Shown here: in pieces, positions 32,271 through 45,005 of the stretch
How positions within the stretch are numbered: the stretch's first letter is position 1
Layout of the letters: every line of letters begins with the position of its first letter
Translations under genes and position numbers: made by a program
Notes under the pieces: model-generated
Told to the model about the DNA's origin: nothing
Database searches by the model: none
The model's input: the letters and a program-made list of their open reading frames with translations, nothing else
Source of the DNA: Posidonia oceanica
Lineage: Eukaryota; Streptophyta; Magnoliopsida; Alismatales; Posidoniaceae
Assembly: GCA_037176725.1 (NCBI GenBank)
Contig: JAZBRS010000020.1
Span: forward strand, 86,436,001-86,500,000
Direction of reading: 5' to 3'
Length of the DNA stretch: 64,000 bases

Positions 32271-33640
32271 TCATCCATGCATTGCCATGCTCGAGCGGTT
32301 GAGCCCAAGCATCTTCAGGAATTCCCGCCCGTCATCGGCATATTTCTAAGGAGTGGGACAGCGCCGTGCATACCACTTCATGTACTTCGACTCCTGGGAC
32401 TCTCGAGCAGTTGCAGAAAGCCGAGGCGCACTCAGAGACACTCGCCGACCGATGTGAACCCAGCATGCTATATACTCCAGGACCATCCTCTCATCTCGAT
32501 CACCATCTTCCTTGCGAACACGGATCGGAGGGGTCAAAACTGCATCGACTGGGACAACTAGCTCCTGATTCAGCAAACGTGGACAACGATGGATGGGATA
32601 CAGCACGAATGATGTGGCACCCACCAGGACAAGCTCAAGGTCACTGTGAACTGTGCTCATCACCCGCGCCTTATGAGTTCCAGGCAGCTTCGGAACAAAG
32701 TCCAAATCCTGTAGTGACAAGCGACCAAGGTGGAGAACGCAGTCACAGAAGCTCAAGCCGGTGAAATCTGTATCACAGTGACAATGAGACTTGAACCACC
32801 TGTGCAGCAGTAGTGGAGAGCCAAAGAACTTCCCTGAACAAGAGGCACTGGTGAGCCCCTCCATGGTGTAAGCCAATACAACAGGAGCCAAGCACAAATC
32901 TGGACGAACAGCCACCAACATCAGAAGATCCATGTGGTGAAGATCCATTGTGAAATTTGCATCTGCAAACAAGGCAAGACCACCAACTGCTACGAACAAG
33001 CATTTCCTCAGCTTAGTCTCAGCAAGTTGCTTGGTGCTAAGAACCTCCCACAGGCCTCGAAGAAAGAGTCTCCCCGAGTGCATCAAAGCCTTGCTAGCCT
33101 CCTGATCCATTGCTAAATACCCGCCTATCTTCTTGGAGCCCACTGTCTCAACAAAAATGGTGAAGCGATCATCTGCCGCTTCGGTAGATTCCACCGCCAA
33201 TCCAAGCAAAGAAGCTACCTCCTCACATGTGATCAAAGTCTCCCCACAAGGAAGGTTGAAAGTGTTGGAGGAGCCATTCCAGAAAGCCATCAAAGCATGC
33301 AACAATAGCCAAGGCATAGGCGTGCGAATCAGATCGAGTAGCTTGTCGAAACCACTGCACCCGAAGAGATGCTTGTTATCCTCTGCTCGATTGATCAAGC
33401 CAGACATGGACGGTAGAGTATACCAGAAAGAATTGTGGAAGTTTGGGCATCCCGTAAGGTTCACTACCGCCTAAACAAGCAACATTCAGAGGCAAAACCA
33501 CAAACAAAAGCATGCAAAGACAAAAAGGGACAAAGAGGAGAACATACCTGGTCATCCCGGATGGCTTTCATCAAATGGTTGGGGATATCAACCACCCTCT
33601 TCACTTGGAAGGTCGAAGAAGAGAAGGAAGGAAGCGTCAT
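32271..33640 (-). pseudogene. Antisense PMD gene P2, A2 copy (nearly intact)
   Basis: Exon 1 is 33640-33548 (31 codons, MTLPSFSSSTFQVKRVVDIP...), then a 77-bp GT-AG intron (33547-33471) in phase 0 and exon 2 33470-32271. The only in-frame defect seen is TAG at 32348-32346, about 25 codons before the natural end; the A1 copy has Gln there. PMD features: LLHALMAFWNGSSNTFNLPC, a CEEVASLLGLAV helix, CLFVAVGGLALFAD, LAYTMEGLTSASCSGKFFGS and LLLHRWFKSHCH. The basic C-terminal part (RRVSLSAPRLSATARESQES) is outside the PMD. The predicted length is about 429 aa. It differs in sequence from P1, so A2 carries two PMD genes. Confidence 0.8.
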
Positions 33641-34701
33641 GATCAAGATAGGGGGTTTACTTATGCAGAATGCTTCCTAAAAAGCAAGGACGGCCGTCTT
33701 TTATCTCCCTTATCAAAAGAATCAGGGTTTAAAACGATTTCTAAACTAAATAAGCTAGGAGATCACGTGTCACCCTAACAGCCAACGACTAGCTTAGCTG
33801 CCCAATGAAGAGGCGACTAACCCATCAGAACAGCCCATCTGCTACAACCCAGCATCCCTTCCATTCAGGATGATGCTACCTCAGAACTGCGAAGCTAAAG
33901 AGTGAACTCTTGCCTTGAGTTCACGCACCATCCGCCACAACCACTATGAACACCAGACGACACATCGGATTGGCAAATGAAGGGTTCACTCCCTCACCCG
34001 GTTCTCCTTGCATGGAACCTCTTTACTTGCCAAATCAAGCTGTGGGACGACGGTCCTTTCCAGAGAGTACTGGTCACACTTGAGGACGGAAAATACTTGA
34101 CCACAACGAATTGCATTCATTCATTTTGCATATGTCCATATGGTTTGAGACCAACCGTACCCCGCCAGCCTAACCTAGTATATGGACCATTCATTGCATT
34201 GCGTGTTGACCTTGCATTTGCATTTGTTTGTTAGAATCATGCATCCATGCATTTTCTCATATCATAGGAAGTGGAGCACGGACGGAGCATTGTTCTTCAA
34301 GAGTGTTAGAAACCCTTAAGGCATGTGATTCTCCTAGAGCCAACCCAGTTCCTACCTATCCTTTTATCAATTCCAATCTGAGTGAAGTCTCAAACAAGAT
34401 GTCACACTCTCCTTTCGATCGTGCTGGAATAACATCCCACGATTTCATGCATAGTCCTTGCCCCGTTGGAACACCTCTACATGGTTGACCTGGTCTTGAC
34501 CTCGGCTGCGACACAAGTTTCGAAACCGACTTGACCCCTCCATGCCTGAGTCTCCAATTTGATGGCAATTTAGACCCTCTTTTTATCTTTTCTTTGGCTA
34601 CTTCAGTGGCAAATTGTTTGAGATGGGGCTCCCTTTTTTAGGAAATGCCCGATAGGATATCGTTCTTACTTTGGAATCGATCTTGTTCCAAGATCAACTC
34701 C
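33641..34701. other. Spacer between P2 start and A2 polypurine tract
   Basis: Conserved with 6661-7679 of A1. It is the likely location of the P2 promoter (minus) and sense 3' UTR. Short ORFs are not conserved in frame. Confidence 0.5.
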
Positions 34702-34714
34702 AAGGAGGGGCATC
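34702..34714 (+). promoter_or_regulatory. Polypurine tract of A2
   Basis: AAGGAGGGG plus CATC directly before TGTAGATATCC. The B-type element at the right edge has the same GGGAGGGGCATC before its unrelated LTR (63429-63417, minus). Confidence 0.85.
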
Positions 34715-35070
34715 TGTAGATATCCTATTTTCGCATTTCTGAGAGTTCTTCTGAGGATAGAAACCTTGAGGTGCCCCAAATCTCGTGCCTAAGTTTTGAA
34801 AACACGTCTTCCAGATGTTCCTTGATTTCTTCGAAGCATCACTTGATCTTACCTTGACTCAGGTTGTTGGCTGTGGCAGAGCTAACTCACTCGGGCTCGT
34901 GGCAAGTCCGAGTACCTTGAGTATCCTTTACTTCTACTCAGATTCGTGGCAGATTTGAGTTAACAAAGATGCCTTCTTGATTTCATGGACTATTTGTAGT
35001 TTCCCGGCCTTCTATCTTGTTTTCTCTGGCCGAAACCTGGAAAGTAGGGCTAGAAATGACCTGAGCTTGC

Positions 35071-35650
35071 TAGTTGCCAGTTGGAGAGGCGACTCAGCCA
35101 GTTGCCAGTTGGAGAGGCGACTCAGTAAGTTGCCAACTGTGGAGGCGACTAAGTCAGTTGCCAGTAGTGGAGGCGGCCAAGTCAGCTGCCATCTGCGGAG
35201 ACAACCCACCTAGACGCTAACTCAAACGGCAACTAAGCGATCGTGGACTGCAGCGGTTGTCTCCCACGATCTTCAACCATTAGGCGCTAACTCAACAGGC
35301 GACTAATGATCGTGGCCTCCTTTGAACCACTTTTCCACGGTTGTTTCCCACGATCCCTCTCACCCCTTAGGCGCCAACTCAACCGGTGACTAGGCAGTTG
35401 TGGAACTGTAGCGGTTATCTCCCACGATCCTCAACCATTAGGCGCCAGCTCAACCGGCGACTAATGATCGTAGCCTCCTTTGAACCGCTTTTCCATGGTT
35501 ATTTCCCACGACCCCCTCGACCGTTAGGAGCCAACGCAATCGGTGACTAATAGTCGTGGCCTCATTCCCGGGTTTTTCCACATTGACTAGGCGGTTGCTA
35601 GCCTTAGTTGCCAACTCAACCGGTGACTAACCCTAACTGCCACTTTTCTT
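35071..35650. repeat. GGCGACT-rich repeats in A2 3' LTR
   Basis: About four 30-bp units (CAGTTGCCAGTTGGAGAGGC type) followed by longer units carrying TTAGGCGCCAACTCAACCGG and CCACGATC/GATCGTGG. Confidence 0.75.
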
Positions 35651-35691
35651 CTTGAATTTTCTGAATTCCAACCATCCTGACCCCTAGAGTC

Positions 35692-35699
35692 TATAAATA
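35692..35699 (+). promoter_or_regulatory. TATA box of A2 3' LTR
   Basis: TATAAATA in GAGTCTATAAATAGACCCCC, at the same place as in the other A LTRs. As a 3' LTR promoter it would read out into the minus-strand A-prime gag. Confidence 0.7.
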
Positions 35700-36328
35700 G
35701 ACCCCCTAGGCCAGTGGTTTGAGGGTCGGAATTTTTGGGAGAGGAATTTTTGAGAGAGGAATCCCCCTGTCAGTGTTAAGTCTCCACCTTCCAGAGCTAG
35801 AGCCTTCAACCCAGAAGCTCTATCTCCCACCTTTCAGAAGAGAGAAACCCAATTCCCATCTTCATTCCAGAGATTCCCAGCTAGGCCGGAGCTTCGACCG
35901 TGCCTCCTTTCAACTTCATTGCATTCAGCATAAGGGTGAAAGGGAGTATCTTCCTCCAATCTAATTTTTCATTGCATTTTTACATTCCTTAGCATAGGAC
36001 CCATAGCATATGCATGCGGGGAACAACCCCCCGTTAGTATTTGCTTCTTTTAGTCATGTTGTTTCGTTTACTTCTCTTGCTGACTACTACACTTGAACTA
36101 ATTTAGATCTTTTTCATTTTGTTTTGAAGGGAAGGAAAGTGCTTACGTAACATGAGGGAGCCGCTAGACGACATCCAGCCGTCGATCTAGTGGTCTGAGG
36201 ACCTGCATCTTCATAATCTCCCCCAGGTGTCTTGTCTACCCAAAGGCGAGTGGCGATCATAACAAAGTTGACGACGTACGTGGAGGCGCCGACATCTTCT
36301 TAAACACCCCCCCATATTCCACACTACA

Positions 36329-38352
36329 GAATGGTCACAGGCTTGTACTATGCCTCTGATGGACTGTCCCTCACTTCTAGATGTGCTATTGGATGGTTGG
36401 GCAAGGGATTCTGATGTATTTGTAGTTTGTGCTGTCCTACCCGGACCTCCCTTAGTCTATCTCTGAGGGCTGGCCACATTATCTCCCTTTTGTCATTCAG
36501 ATCATAAATTTTGTCCTTCAACACAAAACATTCCTCGAGGGTATGTCCATTCTTCTGATGGTATGTGTAGTATTGGACATGTTTGTGTTGAGAGCATTGG
36601 ACTTTGGAATCAGGAGCTACAAATCCCCACTTTCGACTAGCATCCTGAAAATGTCTAGGAGTGCTTCCGGAAGTGGTGGATAGTTTTGCCTTCTTGGCCC
36701 GCCTATGTACCTGTGGTGGAGGAACATTGTTGTAGCTCCTCTGCCCCGATGGTGGTCCTCTGTATTGATTATTTGCTTGCCCCTGTTGGGCATTCATAGG
36801 GAAATTCTGGTGTTGGGGTTGGAACTGCTGAGGTGGCTGCCTCTATGGTTCTGCTTACTGGAATTGAGGCTGCTGAAAATGCTGGCCCGTCCATCCCCTC
36901 TGGTTCTGCTGCATGGATAGCTGTACCATGCTTCCTGTGACACCCTCCACTATGTGTCCCGCAGTCTTTTTTCTATTCTTCCCCTTGAGCTCTAGGAATG
37001 GCAACTCTTCCCTGTTGCGCATGACCTTTGCGGCCCACTCGTATAACTGTGGGTAAGTATGGAAGTCACCCACCAATAGTCCAACCCTAAGCATCCCTGT
37101 GGTGTTTTTGGCTATGATTTCCACGGCTTGACCATCAGGTATGTAGCATTCTGATCGAGCGGCCATATCCCTCCATTAGCTTGCGAAGGTAACGAAGTCT
37201 TCGTTGGGTCTCATCCTCTCAGCAGTGAGGTCGCCCGTAGTGGGTTTGTGTGGCACCAATGACTGTATTGATTCAGAAACTTTCCATCAACTATCCTGAA
37301 GTCCTGGAGGTCATAGGTGGTAAAGGTGTCAAACCATTTTAGAGCTTCTCCTTCAAGGGTCTTGAAAAAGAGATACACAATAAGCCTTGTATCATAGCAG
37401 TACGATAAAGTATCCATAGTAAAAGTAGCAAGATGATTTCTGGGATCCTCTGTTCCATCGTACCTCCTCATCTTCAGGATTTTAAACCCTGGGGGAAGGG
37501 TGAAGTGAGGGAACTTGGAAGTGTCATAGCCTATTGGTGCTTTTGATGTGACCCCGGACTCTGTTAATGCTTCAGCAATCATTCTTTTGAGGTCCGACCC
37601 TGGTGCGGCATGTGGCCCCTGGCTTGGGTGCCCGTGTGTTTGGTGAAATGGTGGTAGTTATGGGTTATGTGGTGGAGGGAAGAGTGAAGATTGGGGTGGA
37701 GTATGATAGTATTGTATGTTAGCGGGAGGTTGTGGTGAGAGTGATATTCTGGGATATGATGTTCCAAGATATTGCAGGAAGTAATGGGTCGTGTATGGTG
37801 GGGTTGGATGGATGGAAGGGTAGGTGGGTGTTGCGTGGTATTGTGGGAATGGACCTTGGGTAGGGAAGTTTATTGTGGGGTTTGGTGTGGTATGTGTGTA
37901 AGTGGGTGTGGTGAATGAGCCGTAGTGGTAGTTTGGGCAGTAGTGTCCTTGGACGGTTGAGGTTTATGGGTCTTTATATGAAAGGTGTTGCCTAGCCAGG
38001 GATTACGGAACCTCATCGGTCACCTCTTCAGTTGGATAACAAGCAGTCAAAACGGAAGGTGCAACGTGGGAAGTCACCTCGGGATGTGTAAGCTCAGGCG
38101 GGGCGTTCCATGTCTGAGAGTGATTTGCCTCTCTTCCTTCTTCATATGATGAACTCTTGTTGAGTTCTGGATCAGTGTTGTAGTTGAAGGGGATGGAGGC
38201 ATGTGGGAACTTTCACTGGCCTACCGCTTTTGAGAAACCAGGGGTTCCCGGATCTTCTGTCTGTGAAGCGAAGCTTTAAGAAAGAACCCATTCGGGCCTG
38301 TGCCTGGTTGTTCCATGGAGGTAGAGGTGGAAGATATGCCGTTGTGCTCCAT
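36329..38352 (-). pseudogene. gag: Gag of A-prime element (decayed, truncated by A2)
   Basis: Homologous to A2 gag and read on the minus strand. It starts at ATG 38352 (MEHNGISSTSTSMEQPG). The capsid core is at 37582-37211 (RRYDGTEDPRNHLATFTMD, TLEGEALKWFDTF), then a frameshift, then MAARSECYIPDGQAVEIIAK at 37166 and a Gln-rich part. The knuckle reads YTYHQKNGHTLEEC, with Tyr for the first Cys. The gene is cut at 36329 where A2 begins; the rest must lie left of A2, outside the window. Confidence 0.85.
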
Positions 38353-39720
38353 TATAAGATTGTTCTTTAAACTATTACAGAGAACTTGAAAAGGAAGTTA
38401 CAGACTCAATTACACTATTTAATGTAGACTCGATTAAGTAAAATAGAATAAAAGAAGCAGTTGTTGCTCTAACATTCTTGTAACCTGTAGATGATAAGAA
38501 TTAAATTCCTGTAAGCAAGGCACACTGGAACGTTCTACCCTGCAGTCGCCTGTCAGTTAGGCAACCAAACAAGTCGCTGGTTTAACTAGCGACTGAGTGA
38601 GGCACCTTTAGAACAGCGGCTCTGTCCCTATTCTTCCAACAGCCACGGTCTGTTCTGGACAAATCACGCAACAATCAGGAGAAAAAAAGGAATGCAGGTT
38701 TCAGACAGATCGTAGTTTTTTACTCGTTCAAGTGATTAATTAATCAGTTAGTTAAACCTGCATGCTCACAAAGAATGGGATTCTAAGTCGTAAGTAACAA
38801 CCGTGTGGGTCACTCAGATAGGATTTTGGCTTTCTTTTGGGTACCACTCCTTGACCTTCTTTAGGGTCCACTAAGAGGGCCTAGGCGGTGGGTTTGTCTC
38901 TCTAAAGAGGGGCCCACAACCTAGGATTCTGTTCTTAAGCTCGTATCCTAGCAAACCACAAAGCGGTAAATAAACGACAAATATCAGAGTATCAAGTATT
39001 TACCAAGGATTATTATTGACTCAGATAGAAGAAAGAGTCAGCAATAAAGCCTTAGAACACCTTGACTTCTCAATCTAACTATAGCAATCAAACACAGAGC
39101 ATGGGAGAGCGACTTGCACTGGCTTGGTTCACTCGGTCTGATTGTTCTAGTTAGAGAAAGATTCCCTCGAGGAACTTTATGTCTAATATCAAGAAAATAG
39201 TTTCCACCCTAGTGGAGGATGCAAACAAGCCTAAAATTCGTTAAAAAAACTAAAAAAATGCAGTGAACAGGATTTAATTAGGTTTTTAAGCAACTGCAGA
39301 TCTAAAAAAAACAACACATGTTACTGAAAAAAAAAATGATCTGCACAGAAATAACATCCAGTCGCCTGTAATGGGTGCGCCTGGAGTAGTCGCCGCAATG
39401 AACTGCGACTTGCTCAGGCGCCTGATTGCTGGGCGGCTGGAAATCGGACTTTTCTATTTCTCAGAATAGTAGTAACCCGACCCTCTACGACTATAGATGG
39501 GAGGTTGTCGTTGCCTCAGAGTGCTAACGAGACCTCTTGCCTTAAGCCAAGATGGTTGGGTTAGAAAAACTGTTCTAATATCAGAAAACACTATGGGACT
39601 TAGGAGTTATGAAAACCTAGGCGCACGGCCTCTTAAACCGAAAACAAACTACTAGATCTAAAGAAGTAAATGAAGCAAGGAAGGAAAAAACTCACATAGC
39701 ACAGAGGGTTGGCTAAAGCC
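38353..39720 (-). other. A-prime untranslated leader
   Basis: Shares blocks with the A2 leader in reverse orientation (38840-38940 matches 11137-11235). It carries several GTCGCC/GGCGCC pairs (38545-38610, 39360-39435). No gene is seen. Confidence 0.7.
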
Positions 39721-39739
39721 GGTCCTACTGTGATCGCCA
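39721..39739 (-). promoter_or_regulatory. Primer-binding site of A-prime
   Basis: Minus strand reads TGGCGATCACAGTAGGACC, four bases inside the LTR end. It differs from the A2 site by only a few bases. Confidence 0.75.
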
Positions 39740-39743
39740 CTTC

Positions 39744-41308
39744 TGAAGATGTGGATTATGGGGGTGTAGATGAAGATGACTGCACTTCCACGTACATTGT
39801 CAACTTTGTTCTGATCGCCACTTATCAATGGGCAGACAAGGTGCCTGGGGAGATGATGATGATGATGTGGGTAGTTAGCTCATTGGATCGACGGCTGGGT
39901 GTCGTCTAGCGGCTTCCTCGTATTACGTGAGCGGATTCCTTTCCTGCAAAAACAACAAGTAACAGAAGATTTAGATAAGTTCGTGTGTAGTAAATCGATC
40001 AAATAAATAACAAATAACGTGAATAAATGCAACTAATACTAACCGAGGGTTGTTCCCTGCATGCATATGCCATGATTCTAATCTAAAGAATACGATAATG
40101 AAAATAAAGAGAATGGAAGACGATACTCCCTTCACCCTCGTGCTGTATGCAGTGGGATAAGGAAGCGGAGGCATGGTTGGAGCTCCGAGTATCTGTGGGA
40201 TCCTTGAATTGAAAGTGGAGGCTAGGGTTTCTCTCATAGAAGATGATTATCTCTCTCTCTTAAAACCATAAAAATCTCTTTAAACCTTAAAATTCTTAAA
40301 ACCGCCTCCTCCTGGGCACTGACTCACAAGGCCTATTTATAGGTTCGTAGGACACGAGTGGCTCATAGCTAGAAAGGTTCTAGAAGCTTCTAGAAGGGAA
40401 CTGATATTTATGACTAGTTGCCGCCTAGGCAGGCGACTGGCACAAATATCTCTCGAAAGATCATGAAAATGCTGGGGAAACACCGTGTGACCAAGTCAGT
40501 GGAGTCCACGTCAGCTAGTCGCCGATATTACTAGTGCCTAGCTACTGTACTATTCCAAGCTAAATAAAAGATTTGTTTCTAATTTTTAGGAGATAAATCT
40601 TAGATTTGCTTCTAATTTTTAGGAGATAAATCTTAGATTGAAAAATGTGTTAAAAGATCTAGATCTTAATTTGGAAGCCACTTAGGATTTTCTAGATCAT
40701 TCCTTAATTATTTATATGATTTTTGTGTTATATCATATATTAAATATTTGAAAATCATCGAAATATCGATAATTTATGGAAAAAGCGTTATAATAATTTA
40801 TAAAGCCCCCATATGATATATTAATGTCCAAGATATTGATTATTAAGCTAGAGAGAGGGGTCTGATGCTAGTCGCCTGTCACATAGGCGCCTACACAATC
40901 CAGCCGCCCCTCTGAAAGGTGCCTGATTGTGTCGCCACTCTGGGAGGCAACTAGCTAGGTCTTTTGCATTTTTAACCCTGTATTTTAAGTTAATCCAGAG
41001 AAACATGATAAAAGCCCAGAAAACTTCAGAAATCTCATGAACTCGTAAAAACATCTTCTTTAACTCAAGTTTGCCACTGATTCGAGTGGAAAAAAAGGGT
41101 ACTCAAGGTGATCTGACCTGCCACCAGCCCGAGTGAGTTAGCTCTGCTACAGCTAACAATCTTAAGTCAAGTAAAATCAAGCGATGCTTTAAACAAATCA
41201 CAGAAAATCTGGAAAATATGTTATTAAGCCTTAGTTGTGTGATATGGGGCGCCTAGCTAGCTCCTATCCTCTAAGAACTCTCAGAAATGGGAAAATGGGA
41301 TATCTACA
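39744..41308 (-). mobile_element. 5' LTR of A-prime (1565 bp)
   Basis: Minus strand starts TGTAGATATCCCATTTTCCC at 41308 and ends CCACATCTTCA at 39744, next to the primer-binding site. The start is clearly related to family A LTRs (also TTCTGAGAGTTCT). The middle has diverged and contains GTCGCC..GGCGCC pairs. TATA box on the minus strand at 40341-40334 (CCTATAAATAGG). It is inserted in the gag region of B-prime at 41308/41309. Confidence 0.83.
40334..40341 (-). promoter_or_regulatory. TATA box of A-prime LTR
   Basis: Minus strand TATAAATA inside the palindrome-like CCTATAAATAGG, in the same relative place as in family A. Confidence 0.65.
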
Positions 41309-42909
41309 ATAATATGCTGTGCAGTGTAAGGTGCAGAGTGCTGGAGCAACAGTTGCTGCGCTGGTACGGTGCCGGGCAGCGGGCCTGTGGGGTACTGTGC
41401 TCCAACCAGCCCGAAGGACTGGTCACCAGGTGGCAGAGTTGCATGCAGTGCAGAGTGTTGTGCAGATGCAGGAGGCAGAAGCTGTGCCCCCATCGCCGGA
41501 GCAGTGAGTAGCTGGGGTGATGGTCCATGCGGGAGTGCAGTGTAGAAAGCCTGATAAGTAGGAGCAGGCAGTAGAGGAACCTCGGAAGCAGTAGGAATGC
41601 AAGAGGGGAGAACAGATAGAGCCATGCCTTGAAGTCTTTGGGCGGTCTCTATCAGATGCTGATACTACACGTCAGGCGACCCGTCAGTGGGTATACTGAG
41701 TTGCAGGACCGGCTGGGGACCATATCCAAAAGGTAGGAAACCTATGGCGAAGGTCACCGGAGTAGAAGGGATGTCGATTGCGACATAGCCCTGGGATGGA
41801 GGGGTTAGAGGCGCCTCCAGAGTGCGAGCAGGGGTCATCAAGATGGGCTCCGTGACTGGATCCGGAGGGGCATAAGTCTGCAATGCCCCGCAGCAAACTG
41901 GGGTGCCCCAGGCACCAGAGGGTGAAACCCTAGTGTTACGAGGGGCATAAAGGGAGTCAAAGCGAGAGTTGGAGGGACCAAAGTGGAAATCTCCTTTGAG
42001 GCGACAGAAAAGTGGGACTCACCAATAAACTAGGCCATCACTGACCGAGAGCAAGTGAGAGCAAGGCTGTGACGAAAAGCAAAGACGTGAGACCTAATGG
42101 GGGAGCTATTGTCGGAAGCGAAGAATAGCTCAGAGACAGAGAGGAGGGATGCTCAGGGTCCGCGCAGCGAATCCCGCACCTACCAACGAAAACAACAAAG
42201 GTGTTAGAGGTTGGATGCAAAAAAGTTATTAGGGGTGGCATGAATGGCACACGTGCAGATGAATACCATAATATGCACTCTCTCACCATGCATGTCCTGA
42301 GTAGATGATCTACTAGGACGCACTCATGGGTAATGGGTTTATTGACTCCAAGTCAGAAAAAGTAGGGTCCCTGTCTAAATCTTGGCCAAAGCTCAGGCAG
42401 TAACGGAGTGGTGCGTTGGTGGCCTCGACCTCGCCAAAGTGTGGGTGGTACCCTCCACTAGCACCGACACAACCCCTGACAAGGGGGGATAGACCAACTA
42501 ACTTGGGCCACACCAAAGCATTGGAACAAGAGGCCGGGACTGCCCTTCACAGACTGTGGGTTGACTTAGATGATAAGAATGCATGCTTTCTAGAACGATC
42601 AAACATGCGATATGCTTTAAAGTGTTTTACTTGCATTTTATTTAGCCAAAGGGGAAAATTGCAAGTTTTGGCTCTAGTTGTGCTTAAATGTTATTGCTTG
42701 GCTTTATTGTAGCGTTTAGATTAAGCAATGGGAAGAAAGCATGTTTCTACTATCCTAGGCATGACAAAAGCATGAAGGGGAGAGAAACAGGAAGTCATGG
42801 CTAGCGAGGCAAAAGGCATGTGCAAGTGTTGTGGACATGATAGTGAAAGGAAAGCACTTATCATATCAAAAGGCAGGTATGCATGGCATGTGCATGTGTA
42901 GTGGCATAG
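41309..42909 (-). pseudogene. B-prime element: 5' internal region with Pro/Gln-rich gag start
   Basis: The minus-strand frame covering 41990-41309 encodes a Pro/Thr/Gln-rich polypeptide (TPARTLEAPLTPPSQGYVAI; PAPTYQAFYTALPHGPSPQL) broken by one TAG at 41667-41665. This resembles the variable N-terminal part of Tat-group Gag, but no capsid motif is reached before A-prime interrupts it. 42000-42909 is leader-like with no convincing ORF. The identification rests mainly on its place downstream of a B LTR and primer-binding site. Confidence 0.55.
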
Positions 42910-43629
42910 TGTAGCGATCCCGCGTCTCGCGATCATCCATGGACGCTGCTAGAGCTCTCGTGCACCGATCGGAAACTAGGTTCACTATTAGTGGGTGATC
43001 TGAGGAGGAAACTCGACTCAAAACACCAAAAAAAATAGGGGCGAAAAGCCAAAGGGAAAAAAAGGAAAGGAAAGGCAAAAGAAAGTCGCCACCGTGTCTA
43101 TTAAGTCGGGAGACAAGGAAAACAGGAGAAATGCATGAAAAACATGCAAAACCACACAAGAAGATGCAATGCAATGCAAATGTTATGCAAAAAAGATGTC
43201 TCGTGCCAAGGACGAGGGCAAAAGGGTCATTACAAGCCAAAGAAAGGGTAAGGATTCCTATTACGGGGGGGAAAGTGTTAGGCACCCCTGACACGCCCGA
43301 GGAGCGGTCTTTCTAGGCTTACGCTCGCTTTTGAGGGAAAATGCATGCTTTGAATGCCTAAGTGCCATGAATGCCTGCTAAATGATGTGCCTGAATGCTT
43401 AAATGCTAGGTATGCTGTGATTACATGCTCAAAGGTGTGTTCTAAAGGATGCGGTGCACAAGGAAAGTAAACGTGCAACCTATGTGCTCAACAGCGTTGT
43501 CTGTGTTCCGAACCAAGCGAACCCTAGTTCGTGAGAACTCTAGGCAGTAAGCATCACTGCCCTAATGCAAATGCAAGCGATTAAAACAAAACGGCGGTAA
43601 AACTATACACATGCAAGCGACATGCAAAT

Positions 43630-43860
43630 GAAAACAAGAGTCGACACGCAAAACAGTGCAAAACAAGCAAAACAGATGTTGGCACGTAAAACGATGCAAA
43701 AGCAGGCGAAAACAGATGCTGGCATGCAAAATGGTGCAAAGACAGGCGAAAACAGATGCTAGCTCGCAAAACGGTGCAAAAGCGATGGCAGGCACGCAAA
43801 ATGGTGCAAAAACAGGCGAAAACAGATGCTGGCACGCAAAACGATGCATGCAATGCAAAT
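43630..43860. repeat. Tandem GCAAAACGGTGCAAA repeats in outer B LTR
   Basis: Five to six units of about 40 bp (GGCGAAAACAGATGCTGGCA then CGCAAAACGGTGCAAA), reverse-complement relatives of 2601-2863. Confidence 0.85.
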
Positions 43861-45000
43861 GAATGATGTGTTGTGATTCAGAAGGACTTATCTTGAGAAT
43901 CTGAGGCCTGATCTGAGATAACTTTGGTTTAAATGAAAGATCATTCAACTAGGAAGATCTAGATAGTTAGATCGTGGAAATCCAACGGTCCGATCCAAAG
44001 TTATTTAGGAATCAAATCAGAAGACTAAAGGGCCAGAAAAGGTAGGGCCTAAGTGCAAATAGTCCCTAAGGGTGTGCAATGCAGGATGTGTGCATGCAAA
44101 AGTGATGAAAATGCTTGAATGCATGCAAGGATGCAAGGATAGATGACATGGGAATGCAAATGCATGCAAAAATGCAATGCAGGGACCTAAGTGTAATTTG
44201 GGAAAACTACAGGGTCCTATGTGCAAAATATGCCTAACTGTGTGTGAAATAGGCCTAATGCATGCAAAAGGTGATAAAGAAACCATGCATGGGTGAATGC
44301 AAGGCTAAACAGGAGTTATGCATGCAAAAATGCAAGAAAAGGACCTAAATGCAGTTTTAAAAACTTATAGGACCTAAATCAATGCAAGGTAAGCATGCAG
44401 ACTCACAAAAATTGAAAACTGGGTCCAATATGCAATTTCAGAAAACAATGGGACCTTAAAACAATGCAATGAGGTTTAAAATGCAACTAAACATGGCATT
44501 TGCAAGCATAGAGGACTAAGATGCAATAAAAACATGTTATCGGTGTTTTCTGCAATGCAATATAGTTTGAAACATGATTTAAATGATTGATTACATGCAA
44601 ACTGGACTGATATGCAATTATTAAGTTTTTCAAGATTTTTCTACAATGCAATAAGGTTTAAAACATGATTTAAATGATTGATTAACAACAGATGGACTTA
44701 AATGCAATTATTACATTTTTAGGAGTTTTTTACATTGTAAAAATGCAAAAACAGACTACTGACTCACAACAGATGGACCTAAATGCAATTATTACATTTT
44801 TTTGGGGGGTTTTGCAATGTTATATGGTTTTAAGCATGCTTTAAATGAAAACTGATTGAATAAAGGACCTAGATGCAATTAAATGATTTTTTGAGTTTTT
44901 TAATGCAATGCAATAAGGCAAACATGTGATTTAAATGATTTTATCAACTGGCGGAGGACTAAAATGCAAATAAAACGAATTGAGATTTTTTAGATGCAAT

Positions 45001-45005
45001 GCAGT
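45001..45005. other. Target-site duplication GCAGT (left)
   Basis: GCAGT here and at 50791-50795 exactly flanks the inner LTR, showing a normal integrase insertion into the outer LTR. Confidence 0.9.

Larger units (their letters stand above)
34715..36328 (+). mobile_element. Family A LTR, 3' LTR of A2 (complete, 1614 bp)
   Basis: Runs from TGTAGATATCC to CACACTACA. It closely matches 9224-10381; most differences I see are C/T or G/A. It is followed by GAATGGTCAC, which is inside a minus-strand gag, so GAATG is the expected target duplication of A2 (left copy outside the window). Confidence 0.92.
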
